Made by a program: the position numbers and the translations under genes | From: Xanthomonas hyacinthi | Lineage (GTDB): Bacteria > Pseudomonadota > Gammaproteobacteria > Xanthomonadales > Xanthomonadaceae | DNA length: 64,000 bases | Assembly: GCF_009769165.1 (NCBI RefSeq) | Contig: NZ_CP043476.1 | Coordinates: forward strand, 2,983,001-3,047,000 | Reading direction: 5' to 3' | Notes under the pieces: generated by a model | What the model saw: the letters and a program-made list of their open reading frames with translations, nothing else | What the model was told of the DNA's origin: nothing | Database searches by the model: none | Shown here: positions 35,790 through 47,026 of the stretch, piece after piece | How positions within the stretch are numbered: position 1 is the stretch's first letter | Layout: the number at the start of each line of letters is the position of its first letter

Positions 35790-35858
35790 CCGCTCGTCGC
35801 GACTGAAGTCGCTCCCACAGAAGTCGTTGCTGCAAGGGACGGCATCGTCCGCGACAGG
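35790..35858. repeat. REP-like fragment with GTCGCGACTGAAGTCGCTCC
   Basis: The segment CGTCGCGACTGAAGTCGCTCCCACAG, followed by a second GAAGTCG, has the form of the palindromic elements near 56.2 and 58.1 kb (CGGCTGAAGCCGCTC type). A related half, GATCGAAGTCGCTCTCACA, lies at about 58.0 kb. Confidence 0.5.
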
Positions 35859-35873
35859 AGCGGATCGAGCTGC

Positions 35874-36567
35874 CTACGACTCGGTCGGCGCCGCGATCTG
35901 CGCCACCAGCGCATGGCTGTCGGCGTCGTGCATGCGTGCCGCGCCGTCGAGATCGAGCAGGTAGTAGTGGCCGCGGTCGGCGCACAGGCGGCGGATCGGC
36001 TTCATGTAGCGCGGCTCGTTTTCCAGCGCTGCGGCGACGCGCGCAAGGCGATCGGGCAGGGCGGCGGCGCGGCGTTCGACCTCGGCCTGCATCTGCGCAA
36101 TCGACAGCACCACCAGCTGCGGATGCGCGCGCAGCCAGGCTGAATTGAGTGCGATCAGGTCTTCCGCTTGCGCCAGCGCGTAGAAGGCCTCGCTGTGCCG
36201 GTCGAGCGCGTCGCGCGCCGGATTGTCGCCGAAGTAGTCGCCGTCCATGAACGCCTGCAGCGTGGCGTCGTCCATCTGCTCCAAGCGCCGCATGCCGCGG
36301 CGCCCGCCCGCGCCCGACCTGGTCGAGCACCGCCGGATCGGCATTGCAGTTGTAGACGAACTGGGCGAAGCCGCCGTTTTCCACCTGCGCCACGTAGAAG
36401 TCGACGTAGTAGCTGCACATCGCATCGCTGGCGATGTCGTCCGGACGCAGCCACTGCTCGAGCTGGGCATCGATGCAACTGATGTTGGACTGGATCGGCG
36501 CGTACGCCTCGTCGCTGTCGAAGCTGCTGCGCGAGACGACGATGGCATCGGACGGAATGGCGGGCAT
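35874..36567 (-). pseudogene. DUF4375 (DMP19-type) protein gene, frameshifted
   Basis: Two frames make one protein. The first 86 or so residues (MPAIPSDAIVVSRSSFDSDE... MCSYYVDFYVAQVENGG, FAQFVYNCNADPAVLDQVG) run from the ATG at 36567. The rest (RRLEQMDDATLQAFMDGDYF, FYALAQAEDLIALNSAWLRA, LVVLSIAQMQAEVERRAAAL and the end LVAQIAAPTES) is in the next frame, ending at 35874. VENGGFxQFxxN is the family signature. The shift, equivalent to one extra base, lies near 36285-36320 in a GC-rich stretch. It may be a real mutation, a programmed shift or a sequencing error. Function of the family is unknown. Confidence 0.7.
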
Positions 36568-36626
36568 GCAGCGGGTCCGTTGGCGGCGGGTAGTGAATCG
36601 GTGCGCCGCGCGTAGCGCGAAGGCGC

Positions 36627-37274
36627 TCAGCGGCGCTGCTGGTAGTCGGCGATGTCCTGTTCGGTCAGCAGCTGCCGCAGCTGGCTTTCCGAGGCGCGCC
36701 GCATCGGCTTCTCGTCGATCTGCGACAGCGGCGCCTGGCGCAGCGCATCGTAGGGCAGCACGGTCAGGTCGAAGGTCAGCTCTTCGGCGGCGAACAGCCA
36801 CACCGGGAACTCCTCGCTGCGTTCGCGGTCCAGGCGCAGCCGGCGCGTGCGCGATTCGGCCGGGATCCGGTGTTCCTCGAGGAAGCGCGCCACCGCGTCG
36901 GCGTCGTCGCTGTGCAGGTGCAACTGCACCGGGCTGTTGGCATCGGCGGTGCCGTCGTGCACCGCGCCGACCAGGCGCGGCGCGAAGCCATGCAGGAAGT
37001 CCATCGCGCGCAACGCGGCCTCGCGGCGCAGGCGCAGGCCGCCGGCGTGGTCGGGTCCGGCGAACAGGCGCTGGTATTCGCGCAGCGCATCCTCGATCTC
37101 GCGGTTGCGCGGCAGCGAGGCGTCGTCGTGGATGCCGAGCCGGTCTGCGGCCTTGAGCTTGGCCTGGTGGAAGTCGCGGATGCCGCCTTCGGCCATCAGC
37201 CGGGCGGCTTCGTGGGCCAGCCGGCGGCGGCGTTCGTGCGTGCGGGTCTGGGCATGTTGCCGAGCGTGGTGCAT
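36627..37274 (-). CDS. Conserved hypothetical protein
   Basis: I do not recognise a family with certainty. The 215-residue protein has a basic His/Arg-rich helix at the N-terminus (MHHARQHAQTRTHERRRRLA), then MAEGGIRDFHQAKLKAADRL, DASLPRNREIEDALREYQRLF, a mid-section RLVGAVHDGTADANSPVQLH and a C-terminal alpha/beta part (FDLTVLPYDALRQAPLSQID). The middle reads like a nucleotidyltransferase-type fold, but no catalytic motif is clear. It lies between the broken DUF4375 gene and mrcA. The ATG at 37274 is chosen because upstream sequence is not protein-like. Confidence 0.7.
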   Translation of the reverse strand: MHHARQHAQTRTHERRRRLAHEAARLMAEGGIRDFHQAKLKAADRLGIHDDASLPRNREIEDALREYQRLFAGPDHAGGLRLRREAALRAMDFLHGFAPRLVGAVHDGTADANSPVQLHLHSDDADAVARFLEEHRIPAESRTRRLRLDRERSEEFPVWLFAAEELTFDLTVLPYDALRQAPLSQIDEKPMRRASESQLRQLLTEQDIADYQQRR

Positions 37275-37429
37275 GGGGCCGCCTCCCTCAAAGCCTGCCC
37301 CGACTGTACAACAGCGCCGTGAGGCCGGCATGCAGCGCGGTTTCACGCGCACCGTAGAAACCGCGCCGGCGCAGCATTGGCGCCAGTGGCGATGGCGCAG
37401 ACCATCACCCATCGCCACGGGGACTCGGC

Positions 37430-37457
37430 GAGTCCCGAGTCCCCGGTCCCGAGTCCC
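37430..37457. repeat. GAGTCCC heptamer array next to the mrcA stop
   Basis: Four units: GAGTCCC, GAGTCCC, CGGTCCC, GAGTCCC. They end 10 bp before the mrcA stop (minus-strand gene). A perfect four-copy array of the same heptamer lies 3' of the flavoprotein gene at 58183-58210. Confidence 0.85.
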
Positions 37458-37466
37458 GAGCGTCCG

Positions 37467-39899
37467 TCAGAAAATATCGAACGCCGCGTCGTCGGTCTTC
37501 TGGTCCTGCAGGCCGTAGTCGAACTCCTGGATGCGATCCATGTCCTCGACCTTGATCCATTCGGTGGCGCCGTTGAGCGTGGCCTGGACCATGCCGGCCG
37601 GCGGGTCGTTGCTGGCGATCGGCTTGTCCTTCAGCGCCACGCGCATGTAGTCGATCCAGATCGGCAGCGCCGCCTTGCCGCCGTACTCGCGGTAGCCGAG
37701 CGAGCGGAAGTCGTCGCGGCCGACCCACACCGTGGTCACGTAGGGGCCGCCGAAGCCGGAGAACCAGGCGTCGCGGTGGTCGTTGGTGGAGCCGGTCTTG
37801 CCGCCGACATCTGCGCGGCCCAGGACCTTGGCCGCGGTGCCGGTGCCGCGCTGGACCACGTCGCGCATCATCGACACCAACTGGTAGGCGGTGCGCTCGT
37901 CGATCGCACGCGGCGCCACCGTGGCCTCGGAATCGGTCGCCAGCGCGGCTTCGGCCGGGGCCGCAGGCGCGGCAGCGGTTGCCGCAGGCTTGGGCGCAGG
38001 CGGCAGCGTCGTGCCGAAGTTGAAGCCGTCGACGACCTGGCTGGCCGGGGTGGCGACACCGCCGACGCTGCCGCAGCTGCGGCAGGCGGTGGGCGGATGC
38101 TCCTGGAACAGCACGTTGCCGTCGCGGTCGGTGACCTTGTCGATGATCCAGGTGTCCACCCGCGAGCCGCCATTGGCGAACACCGCATAGCCGCGTGCCA
38201 CCGACAGCGGGGTCAGCGACGCGGTGCCCAGCGACATCGACAGGTTGGGCGGCAGCTCGGCCTCCTGGAAGCCGAACTGGCTGATGTACTTGCGCGCGAA
38301 GTCCACGCCGATGCTGTCGAGCAGGCGCACCGAGACCAGGTTGCGCGACTGCACCAGCGCCTCGCGCAGGCGCATCGGGCCGCGGAAGCCGCCGCCGTCG
38401 TTCTGCGGCGACCAGGTCTTGCCGCGGCGATCGCGGAACACCACCGGCGCGTCGAGCACGATCGAGGCCGGGTTGAAGCCCTTCTCGAACGCGGCCGCGT
38501 ACAGGAACGGCTTGAAGCTGGAACCCGGCTGGCGCCGCGCCTGGGTGGCGCGGTTGAACTTGTTGCCGGCATAGCTGAAGCCGCCGACCAGGGCGCGCAG
38601 CGCGCCGTTGTTGGCGTCCAGCGAGACCAGCGCCGACTGCCCGCGCGGCAGCTGGGTGATGTCCCACTCGCCCGGCGTGTCGCCGGCCTGGATCCGCACC
38701 AGGTCGCCGCGCTTGAGCAATGTGGCCGGGCTGCGCCCGGTCCAGCGGCTGGACGCGACCGGCAGCGCCAGTTCGGTCCTGTTGGCCAGCACCACGGTGG
38801 CGCTGCCGTCGCTGCCGGTGGCGGCGACGATGCTCGGCAGCATGCCGCCCTGCGCATCGATGCCGGCCAGGTGGCTGGCCAGCGCGGCCGCGTCGGCATC
38901 GGCGGCGACCTCGAAATGCTGCTCCACGCCGTTCCAGCCATGGCGGCGGTCGTAGATCACCAGGCCCTGGCGCACCGCATGGTTGGCCGCGGTCTGCAGC
39001 TCCGTGTCGATCGTGGTGGTGACGTGATAGCCCTTGTCGAGCACGTCGCCGCCGAAGCGCGCGATCATCTCCTGGCGCACCAGCTCGGCCACGTAGGGCG
39101 ACTCGACCTCGACCGGGCGCTCGTGCGGGACCGCATGCATCGGCACCGCCTTGGCCGCGTCGGCCTCGGCCTGGCTGACGAAGCCCAGCGCGGCCATGCG
39201 GCTGAGCACGTAGTTGTCGCGGCGCTGCTTGGCGCGCTCGGGGTTGCTGATCGGGTTGCCGCTGGACGGGAACTTGGGGATGCCGGCCAGCGAGGCCATC
39301 TCGTCCAGGCTCAGTTCGTTGAGCTTCTTGCCGTAGTAGTACTCGGCCGCGGCGGCGATGCCGTAGGCGCGGTTGCCGAAGAAGCTCTTGTTGAGGTACA
39401 GCTCGAAGATCTCGTCCTTGCTCAGCTCGGCCTCGATCTTGCGCGCCAGCAGGATCTCGGCCAGCTTGCGGGTATAGCTGTATTCCGAACTCAGGAAGAA
39501 CTGGCGGGCGACCTGCTGGGTGATGGTCGAGCCGCCCGGCACGCGTTTGTCGCTGGTGGTGGCGAGCAGCCACACCGCGCGGGCGATGCCTTTGTAGTCG
39601 ACCCCGCCGTGCTGGTAGAAGCGCGCGTCCTCGGTGGCCAGGAACGCCTGCTTCAGCCGCTCCGGCACGTCCTTCATGGTGATCGGATAGCGCCGGGTTT
39701 CGCCGAACAGGGCCATCAGCCTGCCGTCGCCGGCATAGACGTACATGGGCTCCTGCAGCTCGACCTGGCGCAGCGTCTGCACGTCGGGAAGCTTGGAGGA
39801 CACGACGTAGTACAGCCCGCCGGCGGCGGCGGCTCCGATCAGGGCGAGGACGACAAAGGTGACCAGCGCCCAGCGCAGCCAACGACGAAAACGGGGCAT
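37467..39899 (-). CDS. mrcA: Penicillin-binding protein 1A (bifunctional peptidoglycan synthase)
   Basis: An 810-residue class A PBP. It has an N-terminal membrane anchor (about 8-32), then a glycosyltransferase family 51 domain ([60 protein letters not shown]). The transpeptidase domain has SSFKPF (SxxK), SRNLVS (SxN) and GGKTGSTND (KTG). An OB-like region lies between. It polymerises and crosslinks murein at the inner-membrane surface. The start ATG 39899 leads directly into the anchor helix. It is divergent from pilM, a conserved pairing. A candidate -10 (TATACT, minus 39941-39936) lies upstream. Confidence 0.96.
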   Translation of the reverse strand: MPRFRRWLRWALVTFVVLALIGAAAAGGLYYVVSSKLPDVQTLRQVELQEPMYVYAGDGRLMALFGETRRYPITMKDVPERLKQAFLATEDARFYQHGGVDYKGIARAVWLLATTSDKRVPGGSTITQQVARQFFLSSEYSYTRKLAEILLARKIEAELSKDEIFELYLNKSFFGNRAYGIAAAAEYYYGKKLNELSLDEMASLAGIPKFPSSGNPISNPERAKQRRDNYVLSRMAALGFVSQAEADAAKAVPMHAVPHERPVEVESPYVAELVRQEMIARFGGDVLDKGYHVTTTIDTELQTAANHAVRQGLVIYDRRHGWNGVEQHFEVAADADAAALASHLAGIDAQGGMLPSIVAATGSDGSATVVLANRTELALPVASSRWTGRSPATLLKRGDLVRIQAGDTPGEWDITQLPRGQSALVSLDANNGALRALVGGFSYAGNKFNRATQARRQPGSSFKPFLYAAAFEKGFNPASIVLDAPVVFRDRRGKTWSPQNDGGGFRGPMRLREALVQSRNLVSVRLLDSIGVDFARKYISQFGFQEAELPPNLSMSLGTASLTPLSVARGYAVFANGGSRVDTWIIDKVTDRDGNVLFQEHPPTACRSCGSVGGVATPASQVVDGFNFGTTLPPAPKPAATAAAPAAPAEAALATDSEATVAPRAIDERTAYQLVSMMRDVVQRGTGTAAKVLGRADVGGKTGSTNDHRDAWFSGFGGPYVTTVWVGRDDFRSLGYREYGGKAALPIWIDYMRVALKDKPIASNDPPAGMVQATLNGATEWIKVEDMDRIQEFDYGLQDQKTDDAAFDIF

Positions 39900-39942
39900 C
39901 GAGAGAGATTCCGATTGCAGATTTCTTGGGCGCAGAGTATAG

Positions 39943-41174
<1,232 letters not shown>

Positions 41175-41175
<1 letters not shown>

Positions 41176-41948
41176 TGGCAAAAATCAATTTGCTGCCCTG
41201 GCGGGCGGAGCGGCGCAAGCAACGCGAGCGCGAGTTCTACGCGATGCTGGGCTTCGCCGCGCTGGCCGGCGTGCTGCTGGCGTTGCTGATCTGGTTCTAC
41301 TACGACCGTCAGATCACCGGGCAGAACGAGCGCAACGCCTATCTGCAGACCGAGATCGAGAAGGTCAAGGCGCAGAACCAGGAAATCGACAAGCTTGACG
41401 AACAGAAGCGGCGCCTGCTGGCGCGCAAGCGGGTCATCGAGGAGCTGCAGGCCAAGCGCTCGCAGATGGTGCACCTGTTCGATTCGCTGGTGCGCACCAT
41501 CCCCGATGGCGTGGTGTTGACCGCGGTCAAGCAGGAAGGCGACGTCCTGACCCTGGAAGGACGCTCGCAATCCAATGCGCGGGTCAGCGCCTACATGCGC
41601 AACCTCGAAGGATCGGGCTGGATGACCAATCCGGAGCTGTCGGTGATCGAGGCCAAGGCACAGGACAAGGAGCTCAAGGGGCCGATCGTCGACGCCAAGG
41701 CCCTGCCCTACGTGTTCACCCTCAAGGTCAAGCTGCCGGTCCCGGGCGACGCCGCGGAATCGGCGCCGGGCGCTGCCGCGCCGGCACCTGGGGCGCCGCC
41801 CGCCGCGCCGCCGGCAACGGGTGCTGCCGCGCCGCCGGCACCTGCCGCTGCTCCCGCGCCTGCTGCACCGACCGCACCGACCGCACCCGCGACGCCGCCG
41901 GCGGCTGCGCCGGCCGCCACCCCAGCGCAACAGGCACCGGCGTCATGA
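41175..41948 (+). CDS. pilN: Type IV pilus inner-membrane protein PilN
   Basis: A 257-residue bitopic protein. The conserved INLLPWR, which docks to PilM, is at residues 4-10. A membrane helix (about 22-42) and a coiled coil (TEIEKVKAQNQEIDKLDEQK) follow, then a ferredoxin-like periplasmic domain (VVLTAVKQEGDVLTLEGRSQ). The last 65 or so residues are an unusually long Ala/Pro-rich tail (from AAESAPGAAAPAPG to the end). It overlaps pilO by 4 bp. Confidence 0.94.
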
Positions 41949-42619
41949 GCAAGAAAGTCAATCTGAAAGACCTGGACTTCAACAACCTCGGCAACTGGCC
42001 GCAGCAGGCCAAGATCGGCTTCTGCGTGCTGCTCACGCTGTTCATCCTGATCCTGTCGTGGTTCCTGTTGGTCAGCGACAAGCGCGACGAACTGGGATCG
42101 TTGGAGCAGAAGGAAACCGAGCTGCGCGCCTCGTTCGAGAAGGAACAGGGGCGCGCGGTCAATCTGCAGCCGTTGAAGCAGCAACTGGCGCAGATGGAGC
42201 AGGTGTTGCAGCAGATGCTGCGGCAGTTGCCGAGCAAGACCGAGATGCCGGACCTGATCATCGACATCTCGCAGACTGCGTTGTCCAGCGGCCTGGCCAA
42301 CGAACTGTTCCAGCCCGGTCCGGAGTCGCCGAAGGAGTTCTACGCGGAGAAGCCGATCGCGCTGCGCATGGTCGGCAGCTACCACCAGTTCGGCGCCTTC
42401 GTCAGCGGCGTGGCGTCGCTGCCGCGGGTGGTGATCCTGACCATGCACGACATCAATCTGAAGCCGCGGGACAAGGCGGCCGGCATCACCGCGCGCGGCG
42501 AGCTGGAACTGTCCGGCACGGTCAAGACCTATCGCTATCTCGACGACAAGGAGATGGCGGACCAGGAAAAGGCGGCGGCTGCGGCGAAAAAGGGTTCCCA
42601 GCAAGGCGGTGGCGCATGA
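41945..42619 (+). CDS. pilO: Type IV pilus inner-membrane protein PilO
   Basis: A 224-residue PilO. MSKKVNLKDLDFNNLGNWPQ is the typical PilO N-terminus, followed by a membrane helix (about 25-43), a coiled coil and a periplasmic domain with YHQFGAFVSGVASLPRVVIL. It forms heterodimers with PilN and connects to PilP. The ATG overlaps the pilN end and the stop overlaps pilP (ATGA). Confidence 0.95.
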   Translation: MSKKVNLKDLDFNNLGNWPQQAKIGFCVLLTLFILILSWFLLVSDKRDELGSLEQKETELRASFEKEQGRAVNLQPLKQQLAQMEQVLQQMLRQLPSKTEMPDLIIDISQTALSSGLANELFQPGPESPKEFYAEKPIALRMVGSYHQFGAFVSGVASLPRVVILTMHDINLKPRDKAAGITARGELELSGTVKTYRYLDDKEMADQEKAAAAAKKGSQQGGGA

Positions 42620-43155
42620 AGTGGCTGAGCATGGTATTCAGGTGCTTGGCGGGGCTGGCGCTGGTGGCGCTGCTCGGCGGTTGCGGGCGCGGGGTGAGCA
42701 GCACTCCGGGCGATGCGCCGAACCTGGAGAACTGGGTGAAGGAAGTGCGCGCGCGGCCGGCGCAGCCGCTGGAGCCGCTGCCGGTGATGCAGCAGTTCGA
42801 GACCTTCGAATATGCGGCGCAGGGCCTGCGCGATCCGTTCAGCGATGCCTGGTCGAGTCCGGACGGCAACAACGGCCTGCGCCCGGATCCGAACCGGCGC
42901 AAGGAACCGCTGGAGCAGTTCCCGCTGGACAGCCTGGACATGGTCGGCACGCTGGGCAACGGCGCGGGCCTGGTGGCGCTGGTGATGGCGCCGGACAAGG
43001 TGACCTATCGGGTCCGTCCCGGCATCTACATGGGGCAGAGCGATGGCCGCGTGACCGGGGTGCACGAGGATCGCATCGATTTGATTGAACTGGTGCCGGA
43101 TGGCGCTGGCGGTTGGCTGGAACGTCCGGCCGCCGTGGCGCTGGACGATCAATGA
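42616..43155 (+). CDS. pilP: Type IV pilus lipoprotein PilP
   Basis: A 179-residue inner-membrane lipoprotein. The signal peptide ends in the lipobox LLGGC (Cys about residue 23). An extended linker with RDPFSDA is followed by the beta-sandwich HR-type domain (LDSLDMVGTLGNGAGLVALV, YRVRPGIYMGQSDGRVTGV). It ties PilNO to the PilQ secretin. It overlaps pilO by 4 bp and ends next to pilQ. Confidence 0.95.
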   Translation: MKWLSMVFRCLAGLALVALLGGCGRGVSSTPGDAPNLENWVKEVRARPAQPLEPLPVMQQFETFEYAAQGLRDPFSDAWSSPDGNNGLRPDPNRRKEPLEQFPLDSLDMVGTLGNGAGLVALVMAPDKVTYRVRPGIYMGQSDGRVTGVHEDRIDLIELVPDGAGGWLERPAAVALDDQ

Positions 43156-43175
43156 TTGATTATGGGGATAGCACG

Positions 43176-45047
43176 ATGACTTTTTCCAAAGCCCTGAGCC
43201 TGCGTCCCATCCGGCGCCGCGCGACGGTGCGGCTACGCGCGTTGGGGTTGGCGGCGCTGCTGGGCAGTTCGGCAGCGATGGGCGCGGCGCCCGCGGCGGC
43301 TCCGACGGCTGCGGCCTCGCCGGCGCCGGCCAAGCTCACGGTGTCGAAGATCGATTTCAAGCGCGGCGACGGCGCTGCGGGGCGGCTGATCCTGCACTTC
43401 AGCGGCACCGGCGCCAGTCCCGACCTGCGTACCCAGGGCAACGGCGTGGTGGTGGATGTCGGCAATGCATCGCTGCCGGCGGAGCTGCAGCACCCGCTCA
43501 ACGTTACCGACTTCGCCACCCCGGTGCAGCGCATCGACGCCAGGCCGTACGCCGGTGGCGCGCAGCTGGTGCTGAGCACCAATGGCGCATTCGAGTCGCT
43601 GGCCTACCAGTCCGGGAACGAATACGTGGTGGAGATTTCGCCGCGGACCTCGGTGCCGGCGGTGGGCGCGGTCAGTGCGGCCACGGTCAGCCAGGCGGCG
43701 GCGCAGGTCGCCGCGCGCGGCTACAGCGGCCGCCCGGTGACGTTCAACTTCCAGGACGTGCCGGTGCGCACCGTGCTGCAGCTGATCGCCGAGGAATCCA
43801 ACCTCAACATCGTCGCCTCCGACACCGTGCAGGGCAGTGTCACCCTGCGCCTGGTCAACGTGCCGTGGGACCAGGCGCTGGACATCGTGCTGCGCGCCAA
43901 GGGCCTGGACAAGCGCCGCGACGGCGCCGTGGTCTGGGTCGCACCGCAGCAGGAGCTGGCCAAGTTCGAACAGGACAAGGAAGACGCGCGGATCGCGATC
44001 GAGAACCGCGAGGACCTGAGCACCGACTACATCCAGATCAATTACCACAGCGCCTCCACCATCTTCAAAGCGCTGACCGAGGCCAAGGGCATCGGTGGCG
44101 GCGGTGGTTCTGGCGGCGGCGGTGGTAGCGGCCAGACCGACAACGGCTTCCTGTCGCCACGCGGGCGCATCGTCGCCGACGAGCGCACCAACACGCTGAT
44201 GATCAGCGACATCCCGAAGAAGATCGCGCAGATGCGCGAGCTGATCAACGTGATCGACCGGCCGATCGACCAGGTGCTGATCGAGGGCCGCATCGTCATC
44301 GCCACCGATACCTTCGCCCGCGACCTGGGCGCCAAGTTCGGCATCGGCGGCACCAAGACCTACGGCGGCAATACGGCGACCATCGGCAGCGATGCGACCG
44401 GCGGCGGCACTGCGGCCACGCGCGGACTCAATGTCGACCTGGGCGGCAGCACCTTCACCACCGGCACCATGTCGGGCCTGGCCTATACCCTGCTGGGCAG
44501 CAACTTCAACCTGGATCTGGAACTGACGGCGCTGCAGGAAGAGGGCCGCGGCGAGGTCATCTCCAATCCGCGCATCGTGACCTCCAACCAGCGCGAAGCG
44601 GTGATCAAGCAGGGCAAGGAAATCGCCTACGTCACCATCACCGGCGGTACCGGCGGGACCGCGGCGACGCCGAACGTGCAGTTCAAGGAAGTGCTGCTGG
44701 AGCTGAAGGTCACCCCGACCATCACCGACGACAGTCGCGTGTTTCTGAACATGAACGTGAAGAAGGACGAAGTGGATCACTACGTGACGCTAGAAAACTA
44801 CGGCACCGTTCCGGAAATCAACCGCCGCGAGATCAATACCGCCGTGCTGGTGGACGATGGCCAGACCGTGGTGATCGGCGGCGTGTACGAGTTCACCGAC
44901 CGCAACAGCATTTCCAAGGTGCCGTTCCTGGGCGATATCCCGTTCCTGGGCAATCTGTTCAAGAAGCGCGGCCGCCAGAAGGACAAGGCCGAGTTGCTGA
45001 TCTTCGTGACGCCGAAGGTGATGCGCGTTGCAAAAAGGGCTTCCTGA
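43176..45047 (+). CDS. pilQ: Type IV pilus secretin PilQ
   Basis: A 623-residue outer-membrane secretin through which the pilus exits. Signal peptide about 1-40, one AMIN domain (about 50-165), an N0/STN-type domain (VTFNFQDVPVRTVLQLIAEE, about 190-260), and an N1 domain interrupted by a Gly/Ser linker (about 308-324). The secretin core has DRPIDQVLIEGRIVIATDTF, RGEVISNPRIVTSNQ and VPFLGDIPFLGNLFKKR. The start ATG 43176 has GGGGAT upstream. ATG 43152, overlapping the pilP stop, is an alternative that would add eight residues. Confidence 0.95.
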   Translation: MTFSKALSLRPIRRRATVRLRALGLAALLGSSAAMGAAPAAAPTAAASPAPAKLTVSKIDFKRGDGAAGRLILHFSGTGASPDLRTQGNGVVVDVGNASLPAELQHPLNVTDFATPVQRIDARPYAGGAQLVLSTNGAFESLAYQSGNEYVVEISPRTSVPAVGAVSAATVSQAAAQVAARGYSGRPVTFNFQDVPVRTVLQLIAEESNLNIVASDTVQGSVTLRLVNVPWDQALDIVLRAKGLDKRRDGAVVWVAPQQELAKFEQDKEDARIAIENREDLSTDYIQINYHSASTIFKALTEAKGIGGGGGSGGGGGSGQTDNGFLSPRGRIVADERTNTLMISDIPKKIAQMRELINVIDRPIDQVLIEGRIVIATDTFARDLGAKFGIGGTKTYGGNTATIGSDATGGGTAATRGLNVDLGGSTFTTGTMSGLAYTLLGSNFNLDLELTALQEEGRGEVISNPRIVTSNQREAVIKQGKEIAYVTITGGTGGTAATPNVQFKEVLLELKVTPTITDDSRVFLNMNVKKDEVDHYVTLENYGTVPEINRREINTAVLVDDGQTVVIGGVYEFTDRNSISKVPFLGDIPFLGNLFKKRGRQKDKAELLIFVTPKVMRVAKRAS

Positions 45048-45434
45048 AGAAAAGGTGGTGTCTGCCTAGGGAACGCCTGATCTACCAGCTCCACAGCGCC
45101 AAGGTCGCCATCGGCGCGTGCATGCACAAGTCCTTGCGATGGCTCAATGCCAACGCGCGCGATCAAGCGCCTTACGCCCCTCCGGCTGGGTGCACTGTAG
45201 GAGGGGGAATGCGGGTGCCTGGGCCTCCTCGGCAGCGATTGCCGGGATCCGGCAGCACACGTCTGCTTCCGCGCCGCCATCGGTTGCAAGGGCGCCACCA
45301 TACTGTGCCGCACTGCGGCGTTAACTTTTCCGTACCTGCTGGTATGGTCGCGACGCCCGACTCCCCACGTCGCGTACCCGTCACCGTTTCTGGCAGTTGG
45401 GCCTTCCGGTCCGGCGCCGCCTGGGAGGCAGTAC
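45048..45434. other. Intergenic region after pilQ
   Basis: About 390 bases without a convincing gene. It contains one edge of the repeat family, GGTGCACTGTAGGAGG (about 45188-45203), and an AT-rich spot (GTTAACTTTTCC, about 45320-45331) that may belong to the promoter of the following hydrolase. No clear pilQ terminator is seen. Confidence 0.5.
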
Positions 45435-47012
45435 ATGCGTACGTCCGTGTCCCGCTGCATCGCCCTGTGCGCGATGCTGTCGTTCTCCGCCGCCGCCTTC
45501 GCCGGCGGTTTCAGCAAGCACTACCAGACCATCTCCAGTTGGGACGGCACCAAGCTCGGGGCGCTGGTGCTGGTGCCGCAGGGGCAGGGGCCCGGGCCGT
45601 TCCCGCTGGTGGTGATGCCGGCCAGCTGGTCGTTGCCCAATCTGGAATACGTGGGCCGCGCCAGCGAACTGGCCAGCGACGGCTACGTCGTGGTCAGCTA
45701 CACCTCGCGCGGGTTCTGGGATTCGGCCGGGCAGATCGACATCGCCGGGGCGCCGACGGTGGAGGACGTCAGCACGGTGATCGACTGGGCGCTGGCGAAC
45801 ACGCCGGCCAATGCCGGGGCGATCGGCGTGTCCGGCATTTCCTACGGCGCCGGCACCAGCCTGCTCGCCGCCGCGCGCGATCCGCGGATCAAGGCGGTCG
45901 CCGCGCTCAGCGGCTGGGCCGACCTGCAGGCCGCGCTGTACGCGAATGCCACGGTCAGCGAACAGGGCGTGGACCTGCTGGTGGCCTCCGGCGCGATCAC
46001 CGGCCGGCCCGGGCCGGACCTGGCGCAGATCAGCGCGCGGGTCGCGCTCGGCGACTACGACGGCGCGGTGCAGGGCTTCCTGCCCAAGGCCGGCGAGCGC
46101 AGCGTGATCAACGAAGTGCAGGCGCTCAACCGCAACGGCGCGGCGGTGCTGCTGGCCAATGCGTTCAACGACGGCCTGTTTCCGCCGAACCAGTACATCG
46201 ACCTGTACAACCGCCTGAGCGTGCCCAAGCGCCTGATGCTCAGCCAGGGCGACCATGCCACCGCCGAACTGCCGGGCGCGCTCGGCCTGCCGAACCAGAT
46301 CTACGCCGAGACCACCCGCTGGTTCGACCATTACCTCAAGGGCCAGGCCAACGGCGTGGACAGCGAGCAGCCGGTGCAGTTGGCCACGCTCGACGGCACC
46401 TGGCTGCGCTACGCCGACTGGAACAGCGTGCAGGCCGGTGCGACCAAGTACGCGCTGACCCGCCCGAGCGGCCTGATCGCGACCGGGGCGCTGAGCAGCG
46501 GCGTCAGCAATGGCTGGAGCCATCGCATCGCCACCGGCATGCCGACCTGGGCCGATTCGGGCGTGCTGCTGGTCAGCGGCCTGCTGCAGGGCCTGGGCCA
46601 GCCGGTCAGCACCTCGATCCCGCTGGTGGACCGCAACGGCGCGGCGGTGTGGAGCGGGCCGGTGTACGCCAGCGCCAAGCGCCTGGCCGGCAGCCCGTCG
46701 CTGCGGGTGACGGTGACCCCGAGCCAGGCCAACGTCTCGCTGTTCGCCTACCTGTACAGCATGGACGGACTCGGCGTGGCGCAACTGCTGAGCCATGCGC
46801 CGTACTCGCTGCGCAACGCGACCCCGGGCGTGGCGACCACGATCGACCTTGCGCTGCAGGCGAGCGCCGCCGAGATCCCGGCCGGCAATCGGTTGGTGCT
46901 GGTGGTGGACACCACCGACCCGCGCTACACCTCGGCCAGCCGCTTCGGCGGCAGCGTCAGCTTCAGTTCGCCGGCGTCGGCGCCGTCGCGCCTGAGCGTG
47001 CCGCTGCACTGA
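45435..47012 (+). CDS. Secreted CocE/NonD-type alpha/beta hydrolase (S15 family-like)
   Basis: A 525-residue exported hydrolase. The signal peptide is MRTSVSRCIALCAMLSFSAA with cleavage near AFA/GG. The alpha/beta core (about 40-330) has the nucleophile elbow GVSGISYGAGTS, an acid in LLANAFNDGLFPP and the His in LSQGDHATAELPG, giving a full Ser-Asp-His triad. The C-terminal third (about 350-525) resembles the jelly-roll domain of X-Pro dipeptidyl-peptidase/CocE enzymes (LLVSGLLQGLGQPVSTSIPL). The substrate (ester or peptide) cannot be named. Confidence 0.85.
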   Translation: MRTSVSRCIALCAMLSFSAAAFAGGFSKHYQTISSWDGTKLGALVLVPQGQGPGPFPLVVMPASWSLPNLEYVGRASELASDGYVVVSYTSRGFWDSAGQIDIAGAPTVEDVSTVIDWALANTPANAGAIGVSGISYGAGTSLLAAARDPRIKAVAALSGWADLQAALYANATVSEQGVDLLVASGAITGRPGPDLAQISARVALGDYDGAVQGFLPKAGERSVINEVQALNRNGAAVLLANAFNDGLFPPNQYIDLYNRLSVPKRLMLSQGDHATAELPGALGLPNQIYAETTRWFDHYLKGQANGVDSEQPVQLATLDGTWLRYADWNSVQAGATKYALTRPSGLIATGALSSGVSNGWSHRIATGMPTWADSGVLLVSGLLQGLGQPVSTSIPLVDRNGAAVWSGPVYASAKRLAGSPSLRVTVTPSQANVSLFAYLYSMDGLGVAQLLSHAPYSLRNATPGVATTIDLALQASAAEIPAGNRLVLVVDTTDPRYTSASRFGGSVSFSSPASAPSRLSVPLH

Positions 47013-47026
47013 GGTTTCGTTCGATG

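Noticed and set aside
37430..37457. CRISPR-like short repeats
   Set aside because: Here and at 29808 and 58183 the repeats are contiguous heptamers without spacers, so they are simple tandem arrays. No cas genes are present.
44090..44140. Gly/Ser-rich stretch in pilQ as a repeat insertion
   Set aside because: A flexible Gly-rich linker in this region is common in PilQ secretins, and the DNA shows no palindrome or array like the other repeats.
45061..45130. Possible insertion-sequence end (CTAGGGAACGCCTGATCTACC) after pilQ
   Set aside because: It has some likeness to IS5-group termini, but no matching inverted end, transposase or target duplication was found within the gap.
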